Positions 1 to 6,083 of a stretch of DNA of 6,336 bases are shown piece by piece. Source of the DNA: an uncultured Clostridia bacterium (GTDB lineage Bacteria; Bacillota_A; Clostridia; Oscillospirales; Oscillospiraceae); NCBI GenBank assembly GCA_949289625.1, contig CASEPH010000045.1, forward strand, positions 1 through 6,336, written 5' to 3'. Position numbers and translations under genes: made by a program. Position 1 is the stretch's first letter, and every line of letters starts with the position of its first letter. The notes beneath the pieces are model-generated. The model was not told where the DNA came from. It searched no databases and was given only the letters and a program-made list of their open reading frames with translations.

Positions 1-60
1 AAGGTGGGCAACGTCAAGACCGCCACTCGGGCAGCCTTCGATACCGCCATGACCATCTGA
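1..60 (+). CDS. C-terminal end of an unrecognised protein (partial, 5' end outside window)
   Basis: Frame 1 is open from the first base and ends at TGA (58-60), giving 19 residues that finish AAFDTAMTI. A strong hairpin starts 11 bases after the stop, and the next gene (LysR-type) is convergent. Both fit a genuine gene end rather than chance. The fragment is too short to assign a family or function. The LysR-type neighbour could regulate it, but LysR targets are more often divergent than convergent, so I draw no link. Confidence covers the presence of a coding end only. Confidence 0.6.
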   Translation, partial: KVGNVKTATRAAFDTAMTI

Positions 61-71
61 TCCAAAAAGCT

Positions 72-106
72 TTGTGGCGTACCGGCCATGAACCGGTACG
101 CCACAA
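72..106. terminator. Bidirectional intrinsic terminator between convergent genes
   Basis: A perfect 14-bp stem pairs TTGTGGCGTACCGG (72-85) with CCGGTACGCCACAA (93-106) around the 7-base loop CCATGAA. On the plus strand it is followed by a short T-rich stretch (TTTCTATT). On the minus strand it is followed, after a few bases, by TTTTT (complement of 64-68). It lies 11 bases after the plus-strand stop and 3 bases after the lysR stop, so it probably ends transcription from both sides. Confidence 0.85.
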
Positions 107-109
107 TTT

Positions 110-982
110 CTATTGCTCAAAATATTGTATCAGCCGGGCTACCATGGGATTATTGGTGGCTCGGTTCCACACCGCCTCATGGGTAATCACCGCTGCAGGA
201 TCGGGAATTTCCAATGCCTTCAGAAAGGGATACTGATGCTGCTCGAAATAGATCTCCGAGAGCAGCATGATTCCTTTTCCCATCTGGGCATAGACAAAAC
301 CTGCCGGCAGGGAATCCACATGGCGAATTTTCGGCTCCAGCTTCATGTTCTCCAAGGCCTTGAGAATCCGGGAATTACCCCGTGGCTTCTCCTTCACCAG
401 CAGTAAATCCAGGCGTTCCACCGCTTCCCGGCAGGTGGTGACCGGGCTTTTGTCGCTGACCGCCATAATCACCCGGCTGCTGTATACCGGACGAGAGGTG
501 AGATCCGGCGGCAGATGCTCCTTGTGGCGCATCACCAGGAAGGCGATGTCCAGTTCCCCGTAGATTACACGATCCGCGCATTCGCTGAAGGGCCCCTGCA
601 TCATGGACAGTTCCACCCCCGGATTCTCCAGGGCAAACCGGGCGATGGCCTCGGTCACGCCGGTGCCTTCAAAATGATCCTCCGTGCTGTCAAAGCCGAT
701 CCGCAGGAATCCGGTTTCCTGCACATCGCTGCGCCGCAATCGCCCCGGCAGTTCCCTGGCCTGCTCCAGCATCTTTTTCGCCGGTTCCACCAGGGCCATG
801 CCTGCCGGCGTCAGGGCCACCTTTCGCCGGTCCCGTAGAAACAGTTCAGCCCCCAGTTCCCGTTCCAGCTCTGCAATCTGATAGCTAAGGGCCGGCTGGG
901 AAATATACAGGGCCTCTGCAGCCCTGCTGAAGTTCAGGTGCTCCACCACTTTCAGAAAGTAGTGCAGCTGTTTCATATCCAT
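110..982 (-). CDS. LysR-type transcriptional regulator
   Basis: This is a 290-residue protein, the usual length for LysR-type regulators, which bind DNA as tetramers and respond to a small-molecule co-inducer. Residues 1-62 form the family's winged helix-turn-helix. It opens MDMKQLHYFLKVVEHLNFSR, continues AAEALYISQPALSYQIAELE, and has the typical ELGAELFLRDRRKVALTPAG wing. Residues from about 90 to 290 fit the periplasmic-binding-like effector domain (GFLRIGFDST near 90, GELDIAFLV near 141, MGKGIMLLSE near 235). The start is ATG at 982, preceded by GGGAAGGGG with 8 bases of spacing to its last G. An in-frame ATG two codons later is possible but less well placed. The gene has its own promoter and is isolated: hairpins flank it on both sides, and no divergent target gene exists in the window. 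The inducer and regulon are unknown. It could be autoregulatory or act elsewhere. Confidence 0.95.
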   Translation of the reverse strand: MDMKQLHYFLKVVEHLNFSRAAEALYISQPALSYQIAELERELGAELFLRDRRKVALTPAGMALVEPAKKMLEQARELPGRLRRSDVQETGFLRIGFDSTEDHFEGTGVTEAIARFALENPGVELSMMQGPFSECADRVIYGELDIAFLVMRHKEHLPPDLTSRPVYSSRVIMAVSDKSPVTTCREAVERLDLLLVKEKPRGNSRILKALENMKLEPKIRHVDSLPAGFVYAQMGKGIMLLSEIYFEQHQYPFLKALEIPDPAAVITHEAVWNRATNNPMVARLIQYFEQ

Positions 983-1020
983 ACGCCCAGCCCCTTCCCA
1001 TTGTCCTTGGTTTTACCCTC

Positions 1021-1049
1021 ATTATACTCCAATCCAGCTCCAAAAACAA
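1021..1049 (-). promoter_or_regulatory. Predicted sigma-A promoter of the LysR-type gene
   Basis: Read on the minus strand there is a perfect -10 TATAAT (complement of 1021-1026). A spacer of exactly 17 bases separates it from a weak -35 TTGTTT (complement of 1044-1049). The expected transcription start is near 1013-1014, giving a leader of about 30 bases before ATG 982. I saw no clear T-N11-A LysR box with dyad symmetry here, so autoregulation cannot be shown. Confidence 0.65.
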
Positions 1050-1065
1050 TCGGGCATTGATGCAG

Positions 1066-1106
1066 AACGGACCGGACTTGACGCATTCCGTCAAATCCGG
1101 TCCGTT
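1066..1106. terminator. Long terminator-like hairpin after the ABC operon (canonical T-run only on plus strand)
   Basis: An 18-bp stem with one C/A mismatch pairs 1066-1083 (AACGGACCGGACTTGACG) with 1089-1106 around the loop CATTC. On the plus strand the stem runs into T6 (1105-1110), which is textbook intrinsic-terminator geometry. On the minus strand, the direction of the operon ending 5 bases away at 1112, the stem is followed by TTCTGCATC, which is a poor U-tract. It probably ends the exporter operon despite this, but the stronger orientation faces the other way. Confidence 0.7.
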
Positions 1107-1111
1107 TTTTG

Positions 1112-2461
1112 TCATTGCTCTGGGGTTTCCTTTCCCCGGAGCAGTTCAAAAATCTTGGTAGGAGAAATGGGGTTGCCCTTTCGCAAGATCATCAGCCGAT
1201 AGATCTTCCCTGCGAAATAGATCAGCGCAACGGTCGCCACAATGGTAAGTCCCAGGGACAACGCAAATTGGAGTGCGGAGATCTCCCCCAGCAGCGCCAA
1301 ACTGGGTACCACCAGCATAGCGGTAAAGGGCACATAGATCTGCCAGGTGTAGCCGTCCCCACCAATGATACTGCTGCTGTAGAGCACGCAGAAAAAGCTA
1401 ATCACCAGAGCCATGGTAAACAGGAAATTGGTGCTGGACAGGTCCTCCGGCTTGCTGGCCAGAGAACCGCCGATGGCCGCAAGGGCGCAGTACATGAGGA
1501 AGCCCGTCAGGAATATCAGCAGCGCGGCTACAATATCTCCCACAGAGAACAGGCCATCCATAGTACCAAACAGGTCAAAGAGCTGAATGATGGCCAGATC
1601 CGTTCCTGGGTCCATGGCCTTCACCAGTGCGGTTCCGACCCCCAAACTGATAGCTAAACAGGCCACCCAGATCAAGAGTTGCATTACACCGCTAAGGGCA
1701 ATGGCCAGCACTTTGCCCATCATCATGGCCCCAGGCCGTACCGTCACCAGGAAGGTATCCACCAGCTTGGAGGTTTTCTCCATCAGGACACTGTTGGCCA
1801 CCCCCTGACCATAGGCCAGGATCATGAAATACAGCACCAGGATCACCACATAGGGCAGCACCATGGCGATGACCTCCCGCAAGGCTTCCAGAGGATCCTG
1901 GGCCTCCGTCCCTTCGGCATCCGTAGTCTCCACCTCCGTACTGACCGGAATCAGGAGGCCAGCCAGTTGGGTTTGATCCAGACCAGATTTTTCAGCCAAA
2001 ATGGCGCCATAGGCTGTATCCAAAAAGGCAGCGTAATAGGACGCATCGGATTTCTCCAAAGTGGTCTCCTCCGGCAGCAGTACCTGCAGTTTCACAGGAC
2101 TCCCCTGTTCCACCAGCAGAATCAGGCTGTCGGTGCTGCCTCGGGCTGCCTGCGCTGCATCCTCCAGGGAAAGCATTCTTTCATAGTCAATCTCGGAAAA
2201 ATCCGGGTCACCCATCTGATTGAGCAGCGCATAATCCGTCTCGGTTTCCGGATCCACCACATAGACCCGGGCAATGGTTCCGGGCACATAGGCCGGCTCT
2301 GTGCTGTCTCCCGCTGCTGACGCTAAAATCATCAAAAAGGCCGGCAGGATCAGCAGCAGGATTCCCAGGGCGATGGTCATGTTCCGATACCCCTTACTCT
2401 TGATATGCTGAATCAGGGTAAAGGAAAAAATCTTTGGAAAATGTTGAAATTCCCGTTTCAC
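1112..2461 (-). CDS. ABC-2 type (NatB/YhaP-like) transporter permease, second of pair
   Basis: This 449-residue integral membrane protein is the downstream permease of the exporter. A cytoplasmic N-terminus (1-28) precedes TM1 (about 29-49). An acidic extracytoplasmic domain (about 50-198) follows, then a bundle of about five or six TM segments (roughly 199-221, 245-277, 308-334, 345-364, 376-395 and 398-424). After TM2 comes MEKTSKLVDTFLVTVRP (227-243), matching the EEKS...E.L..SV.P loop of NatB-like permeases and closely similar to the upstream permease. I chose GTG at 2461 because AAAGGAGG (complement of 2471-2478) sits 9 bases upstream. Its first bases also overlap the upstream stop as GTGA, suggesting translational coupling. 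An earlier in-frame start would place about 67 unrelated residues inside the preceding gene. It likely forms a heterodimer with the other permease and is driven by the ATPase. The substrate is unknown; Na+, drug or peptide export are all possible for the family. Confidence 0.9.
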   Translation of the reverse strand: MKREFQHFPKIFSFTLIQHIKSKGYRNMTIALGILLLILPAFLMILASAAGDSTEPAYVPGTIARVYVVDPETETDYALLNQMGDPDFSEIDYERMLSLEDAAQAARGSTDSLILLVEQGSPVKLQVLLPEETTLEKSDASYYAAFLDTAYGAILAEKSGLDQTQLAGLLIPVSTEVETTDAEGTEAQDPLEALREVIAMVLPYVVILVLYFMILAYGQGVANSVLMEKTSKLVDTFLVTVRPGAMMMGKVLAIALSGVMQLLIWVACLAISLGVGTALVKAMDPGTDLAIIQLFDLFGTMDGLFSVGDIVAALLIFLTGFLMYCALAAIGGSLASKPEDLSSTNFLFTMALVISFFCVLYSSSIIGGDGYTWQIYVPFTAMLVVPSLALLGEISALQFALSLGLTIVATVALIYFAGKIYRLMILRKGNPISPTKIFELLRGKETPEQ

Positions 2462-3723
2462 TGGGCTCTGCCTCCTTTCTGCTGACGGGCCAGCTTCAGC
2501 ATGCCCGACAGCTTCACCCTGCTGCCCCGATAGAGCAAAAGTGCCTGATAAATTCTGGCACAGAACCAGGCCAGCAGAGCCAGCACTGCCAGCTGCACCA
2601 CCCAGGCCCCACACAGAGCCCCGAACCCAATATTGCCGCAGACATACTGCACTGGAGCACAAAAGATGGATGCCACAGGCACATAGGACACCACGAACCC
2701 AAAGGCCCGACTATCCACGCCTGCCGTAAAGCAGGACACCATGTACCCCGCCATAACCACCAGCACCACGGTAAGATTGGCCGACTCCATGTCCTCCATG
2801 GAGGAACAGGCGGTGCCGAACAGGCCCCCCAGAATAGCAAAGGTGAAATAACCCAGCAGGAGACTGATGACCACAATAAAGATGGTGCTCACACCAATAT
2901 GCATCCCTTGGAGATTCAGTCCCATCCCCTCCAGCATGGCAAAGGGAGACTGGACCGTCAAGAACATCCCGGTGACCACATAGCTCACAGCTATCGCCAA
3001 CGCCAGTCCGGCCAGTACCGCGAACATATAGGTCATCACCGCCAAAATCTTTCCCACAATCAGGGCCAAAGGCCGGACGCTGACCATCAGCGTCTCCACC
3101 AGCTTGGAGGACTTTTCCTCAATCACGGTGCGAACGATATAGGCAGAGGAAAACAGGCTCAGGATCATCACCAGGATCGCATAGACATACTGGATGGCAA
3201 AGGCGTCATCAAAGTCCAGCTTTGTAGAATCCAGATAACCGCTCACCGTATCCACCTGGGTGGTAAAGCCACCGGTGATGGTATCCAGCTGGGCCTCCGT
3301 GGCTCCCAGGGCTCCATACCGGGCATCCTCCAGAATGGTTCTGGCCTGCTGGGCCAGAAGATTCCCTGCCGCGGTATCCCGGCAGCGAACCGAAACCTGG
3401 TACCCCGTTTCATCAACATAGAACCGGATTTCCGCCTGATCCTCTCCCAAGGCCTCCACCGATTCTGACGTCTCTTGGACCTGGGATACATCCAGGGTGC
3501 TGAGATCCAGATCAAGGCCTGTTTCATTGTACACATATGCCGTCTCAATGGCATCGTCAGATACCTTTTGACCGCCCCCCTGAAGCAGCGTCACCGTGGG
3601 CACGCTGAACAGAGCCATGAGCAGCAGGATCACCAGCGTCACAATATTGGCGGTTCCTCTGAAAAACTGCTGCAGCGTAAAGGCATAGACCTTTCCTGTA
3701 CCGGTAAAATCGTTCTTATGCAT
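2458..3723 (-). CDS. ABC-2 type (NatB/YhaP-like) transporter permease, first of pair
   Basis: This is a 421-residue membrane subunit. A short cytoplasmic N-terminus (1-26) leads into TM1 (about 27-47). A roughly 125-residue extracytoplasmic domain (48-172) follows, then TM segments near 175-197, 221-251, 279-304, 316-336, 341-358 and 370-394, and a basic cytoplasmic tail. The conserved loop EEKSSKLVETLMVSVRP (202-218) after TM2 is the hallmark of the NatB-like ABC-2 family. Three in-frame starts lie within 16 bases: GTG 3738, ATG 3729 and ATG 3723. I prefer ATG 3723 because GGGAG lies 8 bases upstream and MHKNDFTGTG looks like a natural N-terminus. The choice is not decisive. The gene overlaps the ATPase gene by 8 bases upstream and the second permease by 4 bases downstream. 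It probably pairs with the second permease to form the membrane channel. The substrate is unknown. Confidence 0.9.
   Translation of the reverse strand: MHKNDFTGTGKVYAFTLQQFFRGTANIVTLVILLLMALFSVPTVTLLQGGGQKVSDDAIETAYVYNETGLDLDLSTLDVSQVQETSESVEALGEDQAEIRFYVDETGYQVSVRCRDTAAGNLLAQQARTILEDARYGALGATEAQLDTITGGFTTQVDTVSGYLDSTKLDFDDAFAIQYVYAILVMILSLFSSAYIVRTVIEEKSSKLVETLMVSVRPLALIVGKILAVMTYMFAVLAGLALAIAVSYVVTGMFLTVQSPFAMLEGMGLNLQGMHIGVSTIFIVVISLLLGYFTFAILGGLFGTACSSMEDMESANLTVVLVVMAGYMVSCFTAGVDSRAFGFVVSYVPVASIFCAPVQYVCGNIGFGALCGAWVVQLAVLALLAWFCARIYQALLLYRGSRVKLSGMLKLARQQKGGRAQ
2471..2478 (-). promoter_or_regulatory. Ribosome binding site fixing the GTG start of the second permease
   Basis: On the minus strand this reads AAAGGAGG, 9 bases before GTG at 2461. 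It lies inside the 3' end of the upstream permease gene and decides against the longer in-frame reading that begins at 2662. Confidence 0.85.
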
Positions 3724-4666
3724 CCCCATGGCTCCCACCTACCTTCTCAACGAAGATCTCATGGAGGGACGGCTCCCGGAGATCGAAGCGGATCATGGGT
3801 ACACCATCGGCAATGAGCCGGGAGAGCAGATCGTTGGCCTGCTGCTCTCCCGTCACCCGCAGCTCGTACTCATATTCCTTCTCCGTCAGCACCTGAACCC
3901 CAGCTGCTGCAATCTGGGCCGAAATATCCTTTTCCGTCTTGAGGGACAGGTTGATTCGCCCATAGCTCTTTTTGATCTCGTTCAAGTTTCCCTGCAATAC
4001 AGTCTTGCTGCGGTTGAGGATCACGATGTCCGTGCAGAATTCCTCCACCGTAGCCATCTGGTGGCTGGACATAATCAGGTATTTCCCCTTGTCCACCTCT
4101 TCCCGAATGATGTTTCGAAACAGGTCCGTATTCACTGGATCTAACCCGCTCATGGGCTCATCCAGAATGATGAGTTCCGGGTCCGACAGCAAGGCCGTCA
4201 TAAATTGAATTTTCTGCTGGTTGCCCTTGGACAGCTGATCCGCCTTTTTGGGCTGCTGCAATTTCCGGCCCCGACGGCGGCTGACCGTGGTGGGATAGAG
4301 ATATTCTTCCACCTCCAGACGCTCTGCCCAGCTTTTGATCCGCCGTTTGGCCTCTTCCTTGGGCACGCCACGGAGTCCCGCAAAATAAAGCAGCTGATCC
4401 ATCAGGGCATATTTGGGATAAAGGCCCCGTTCTTCCGCCAGATACCCCACGTTGCAGGTGGCTGTATCCAGTGGTGCACCGTTCCAGAGCACCTCGCCAC
4501 TATCCCGGGACAACATCCCCAGGATCATGCGGATGGCTGTTGTTTTGCCGGCGCCGTTGGTCCCCAGTAGGGCAAAAACACCCGGCGACTGCATTTCAAA
4601 GCTCAAATTTTCCAGCGCAGTTTTATCGCCGTATTTTTTGGACAAGCTATGTACAATCAGACTCAA
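3716..4666 (-). CDS. ABC transporter ATP-binding protein, YhaQ-like (COG4152 type)
   Basis: This 316-residue cytoplasmic ATPase powers the exporter. Visible motifs are Walker A GTNGAGKT (35-42), a Q-loop region reading YLAEERGLYP (75-84) with Glu where most ABC proteins have Gln, signature LSKGN (145-149), Walker B LIILDEP (165-171) with Glu170, D-loop SGLD (173-176) and switch His202. All catalytic elements are present. Residues from about 235 to 305 form the C-terminal extension typical of YhaQ-like ATPases, ending in REPSLHEIFVEKV. A basic, proline-containing stretch (about 124-142, TTVSRRRGRKLQQPKK) before the signature looks longer than usual for the family. The start is TTG at 4666: AAAAGGAG (complement of 4675-4682) is 8 bases upstream. 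The in-frame ATG at 4720 lies upstream of the predicted transcription start and overlaps the operator. The gene is first in the operon and probably repressed by the divergent XRE protein. The substrate is unknown. Confidence 0.93.
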   Translation of the reverse strand: MSLIVHSLSKKYGDKTALENLSFEMQSPGVFALLGTNGAGKTTAIRMILGMLSRDSGEVLWNGAPLDTATCNVGYLAEERGLYPKYALMDQLLYFAGLRGVPKEEAKRRIKSWAERLEVEEYLYPTTVSRRRGRKLQQPKKADQLSKGNQQKIQFMTALLSDPELIILDEPMSGLDPVNTDLFRNIIREEVDKGKYLIMSSHQMATVEEFCTDIVILNRSKTVLQGNLNEIKKSYGRINLSLKTEKDISAQIAAAGVQVLTEKEYEYELRVTGEQQANDLLSRLIADGVPMIRFDLREPSLHEIFVEKVGGSHGDA

Positions 4667-4674
4667 TCCACTCG

Positions 4675-4682
4675 CTCCTTTT
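4675..4682 (-). promoter_or_regulatory. Ribosome binding site fixing the TTG start of the ATPase
   Basis: On the minus strand this reads AAAAGGAG with 8 bases to TTG at 4666. The next in-frame alternative, ATG 4720, has no comparable site and falls within the operator/promoter. Confidence 0.85.
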
Positions 4683-4708
4683 CTCTTTCTACAAGATTTG
4701 ACTGCTTT

Positions 4709-4737
4709 AGAATATCTCATTTTGAGATATATGTCAA
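4709..4737 (-). promoter_or_regulatory. Predicted sigma-A promoter of the ABC exporter operon
   Basis: On the minus strand there is a perfect -35 TTGACA (complement of 4732-4737), a 17-base spacer, and -10 TATTCT (complement of 4709-4714; 4 of 6 matches). Transcription should start near 4702, giving a leader of about 35 bases before the TTG start. The spacer is almost entirely occupied by operator 1, so a bound repressor would exclude RNA polymerase. Confidence 0.8.
4712..4730. promoter_or_regulatory. Operator 1: perfect inverted repeat in the exporter promoter
   Basis: ATATCTCA (4712-4719), TTT, TGAGATAT (4723-4730) is a perfect 8-bp inverted repeat with a 3-base spacer. It spans the gap between -35 and -10 of the exporter promoter and touches the -10. 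Its size and symmetry suit a dimer of a Cro/CI-like helix-turn-helix protein, and the divergent XRE gene is the obvious candidate. Binding itself is inferred. Confidence 0.8.
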
Positions 4738-4763
4738 TATCTCAATTAGAGATACTCTATAAT
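4734..4763 (+). promoter_or_regulatory. Predicted promoter of the XRE regulator gene
   Basis: A perfect -10 TATAAT is at 4758-4763. The best -35 at acceptable spacing is weak: TCAATA at 4734-4739, an 18-base gap, overlapping the exporter -35. Transcription would start near 4770, only about ten bases before the ATG. Confidence 0.6.
4737..4755. promoter_or_regulatory. Operator 2: imperfect inverted repeat in the XRE gene's own promoter
   Basis: ATATCTCA (4737-4744), ATT, AGAGATAC (4748-4755) repeats operator 1. The left half is identical and the right half matches at 6 of 8 positions. The centres of the two operators are 25 bases apart. Operator 2 lies just upstream of the TATAAT of the XRE promoter and abuts the exporter -35, so occupancy should mainly repress the regulator itself. 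The degenerate right half predicts weaker binding than operator 1. Confidence 0.72.
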
Positions 4764-4780
4764 CTCTGTCGGGTGATACA

Positions 4781-4999
4781 ATGCGTTTAAAAGACATTCG
4801 GGAAGATCATGACGTCACACAGCAGGAACTGGCTTCCTATCTCAGCATCAGTCAAAACACATATTCCCAATATGAGAACGGAAAGCGGCAGCTGCCCCTG
4901 GAAACGTTGATCCGTCTGGCAGATTATTTCGGCACCTCCACCGACTATATTCTGGAGCGTACCGACCAATCTCAGCCCTATCCCAAACACCACGGCTAG
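4781..4999 (+). CDS. Small XRE/Cro-CI family HTH repressor
   Basis: This 72-residue DNA-binding protein is essentially a single HTH_3 domain. It opens MRLKDIREDH. Helix 2 is TQQELASYL (13-21) and the recognition helix is SQNTYSQYENGKR (24-36). LPLETLIRLADYFGTSTDYI (38-57) completes the five-helix fold. A short polar tail (61-72) follows, with no ligand or dimerisation domain visible. The start is ATG 4781, preceded closely by GGGTGAT (4771-4777), which matches the GGTGAT part of the anti-Shine-Dalgarno complement. The gene is divergent from the exporter operon. Two matching inverted repeats occupy both promoters, so it is probably an autorepressor that also controls the exporter. What relieves repression is unknown: without a sensor domain, the signal could be a small ligand binding the HTH domain, proteolysis or a partner protein. 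The HTH family assignment is secure; the regulatory role is inferred. Confidence 0.93.
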   Translation: MRLKDIREDHDVTQQELASYLSISQNTYSQYENGKRQLPLETLIRLADYFGTSTDYILERTDQSQPYPKHHG

Positions 5000-5083
5000 G
5001 TCCTTTGCCGCAGCCTCCCCGAACTGAGTGCAATATAGCATAACAAATAGCGAATATCAAGTTTGCCTGGTAAAATTTCAGTA

Positions 5084-5123
5084 AAAAATGCCGCGGGATG
5101 AGCGTTTGTCCCGCGGCATTTTT
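5084..5123. terminator. Bidirectional intrinsic terminator between XRE gene and glycosyltransferase gene
   Basis: A perfect 15-bp stem pairs AAAAATGCCGCGGGA (5084-5098) with TCCCGCGGCATTTTT (5109-5123) around the loop TGAGCGTTTG. The A-run and T-run at the stem base give a U-tract in both directions, as expected between convergent genes. It lies 84 bases after the XRE stop and 8 bases after the glycosyltransferase stop. I saw nothing else convincing in 5000-5083. Confidence 0.92.
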
Positions 5124-5131
5124 CTGAATCT

Positions 5132-6076
5132 CTATTCTTTGTTCTTCGGTGGCGGCACCTGAAAGGATCCGCAGGTTTCCGAGACAATATATCTGGGTCT
5201 GCCCTTCAGTTCCTCATAGATGCGGGCCACATAAAACCCGATGATCCCCAGGCTCAGCATAATCAGCCCACAGGCAAGAAGCTGAATCAGTATCACGGTG
5301 GTGAACCCCTCTAAAGCCTGTCCTGTAAACTTGTTTACCAGAGTCTGAATCCCCAGCACCAGCGCCAGGAATAAAAAACCCACCCCAAACCAGGAGACGA
5401 TCTGCATAGGCGCCGTGGAAAAGGATGCCAGATTGGTCAGTCCATAGCGAATCAGGGCTCTGGTGGACCATTTGGTCTCCCCTACCGTCCGTGGCCGTAC
5501 CTGATAAGATACCTCCGCTTTTTGATAGCCCACCCAATAAGTCAACGCTCGAAAAAACGCGTTTCGTTCCGGCATCTGGTTCAGGGTATCCACCACCTTC
5601 CGATCCAGCAGCTTGAAGTCTGAAGCATTGGACATATCCATCCCCGTGGCCCGGCTGATCAGCCGGTAAAACAGGTTGGCCGCCACGCGATGGGATCCGC
5701 TTTCCTTCCCTCGATCCTCTTTGACGCCCTCCACTACCTCTGCCCCCTGCTGCCATAGCCGGTACATCTCCACAATCTTTTCCGGCGGATGCTGAAGATC
5801 GCAGTCCATCACAACACAGCAATCTCCTGTGGCCCGTTCCAGTCCAGCAAACATGGCTGCCTCTTTTCCAAAATTGCGACTAAAATGAATCCCTATTACA
5901 TGAGGATTTTCCGTGGACTCCTGCTGGATCAGTTCCCAGGTCCGATCTTTAGAGCCGTCGTCCACAAACACCAGTTGGTAGTCAATCTGCGCCGTCTCCA
6001 AAATGCCAGATACGGTCTTCGCCGCAGTATGAATCATCTGCTCTTCATTGTACGCCGGGAGAATGACTGAAACCAT
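5132..6076 (-). CDS. GtrB/DPM1-like family 2 glycosyltransferase with two C-terminal membrane segments
   Basis: This 314-residue enzyme is of the bactoprenol/dolichol-phosphate sugar transferase type. Such enzymes move a sugar from a nucleotide donor to undecaprenyl phosphate on the cytoplasmic face of the membrane. The GT-A domain (1-210) shows PAYNEE (7-12), VDDGS (38-42), the metal-binding DCDLQHP (91-97), FKLLDRK (154-160) and the acceptor-site GETKW (199-203). Two TM helices follow (about 224-248 and 258-286), then a short tail with RPRYIV (293-298). Length and layout match GtrB-like proteins. I chose ATG 6076 because GVVVLP-type sequence is absent upstream while MVSVILPAYNEE is the canonical N-terminus, and GGGGG on the minus strand lies 7 bases before it. 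Longer readings run back into the preceding gene. It probably forms an operon with the gene ending 20 bases upstream. A flippase (GtrA-like) is not visible here. The transferred sugar is unknown. Confidence 0.93.
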   Translation of the reverse strand: MVSVILPAYNEEQMIHTAAKTVSGILETAQIDYQLVFVDDGSKDRTWELIQQESTENPHVIGIHFSRNFGKEAAMFAGLERATGDCCVVMDCDLQHPPEKIVEMYRLWQQGAEVVEGVKEDRGKESGSHRVAANLFYRLISRATGMDMSNASDFKLLDRKVVDTLNQMPERNAFFRALTYWVGYQKAEVSYQVRPRTVGETKWSTRALIRYGLTNLASFSTAPMQIVSWFGVGFLFLALVLGIQTLVNKFTGQALEGFTTVILIQLLACGLIMLSLGIIGFYVARIYEELKGRPRYIVSETCGSFQVPPPKNKE

Positions 6077-6083
6077 TCCATTT

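Noticed and set aside
1109..1657. A 182-residue plus-strand open frame after the T6 run
   Set aside because: It is antisense to the second permease, rich in Gln, His and Gly, and starts next to a terminator rather than a promoter.
1112..2662. A longer 516-residue reading of the second permease
   Set aside because: Its first 67 residues lie within the upstream permease gene in another frame, are Gly/Ala/Ser-rich with no family likeness, and have no ribosome site. GTG 2461 has AAAGGAGG 9 bases upstream.
2434..3468. A 344-residue plus-strand open frame
   Set aside because: It is antisense to both permeases, extremely rich in His, Gln and Gly, and has no ribosome site or recognisable domain. 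It is a shadow of the codon pattern of the real genes.
4667..4720. An ATG start at 4720 for the ATPase, adding 18 basic residues
   Set aside because: It falls inside operator 1 and upstream of the predicted transcription start (near 4702), while the TTG at 4666 has a consensus ribosome site.
4757..4777. A possible third full operator over the XRE start region
   Set aside because: Only a single ATCTC half-site (4762-4766) is present. The matching half is missing and the 25-base phasing of the first two operators is not kept.
4787..5060. Minus-strand open frames of 84 and 70 residues opposite the XRE gene
   Set aside because: They are antisense to a clear helix-turn-helix gene, have no ribosome site, and show no domain, so they are shadows.
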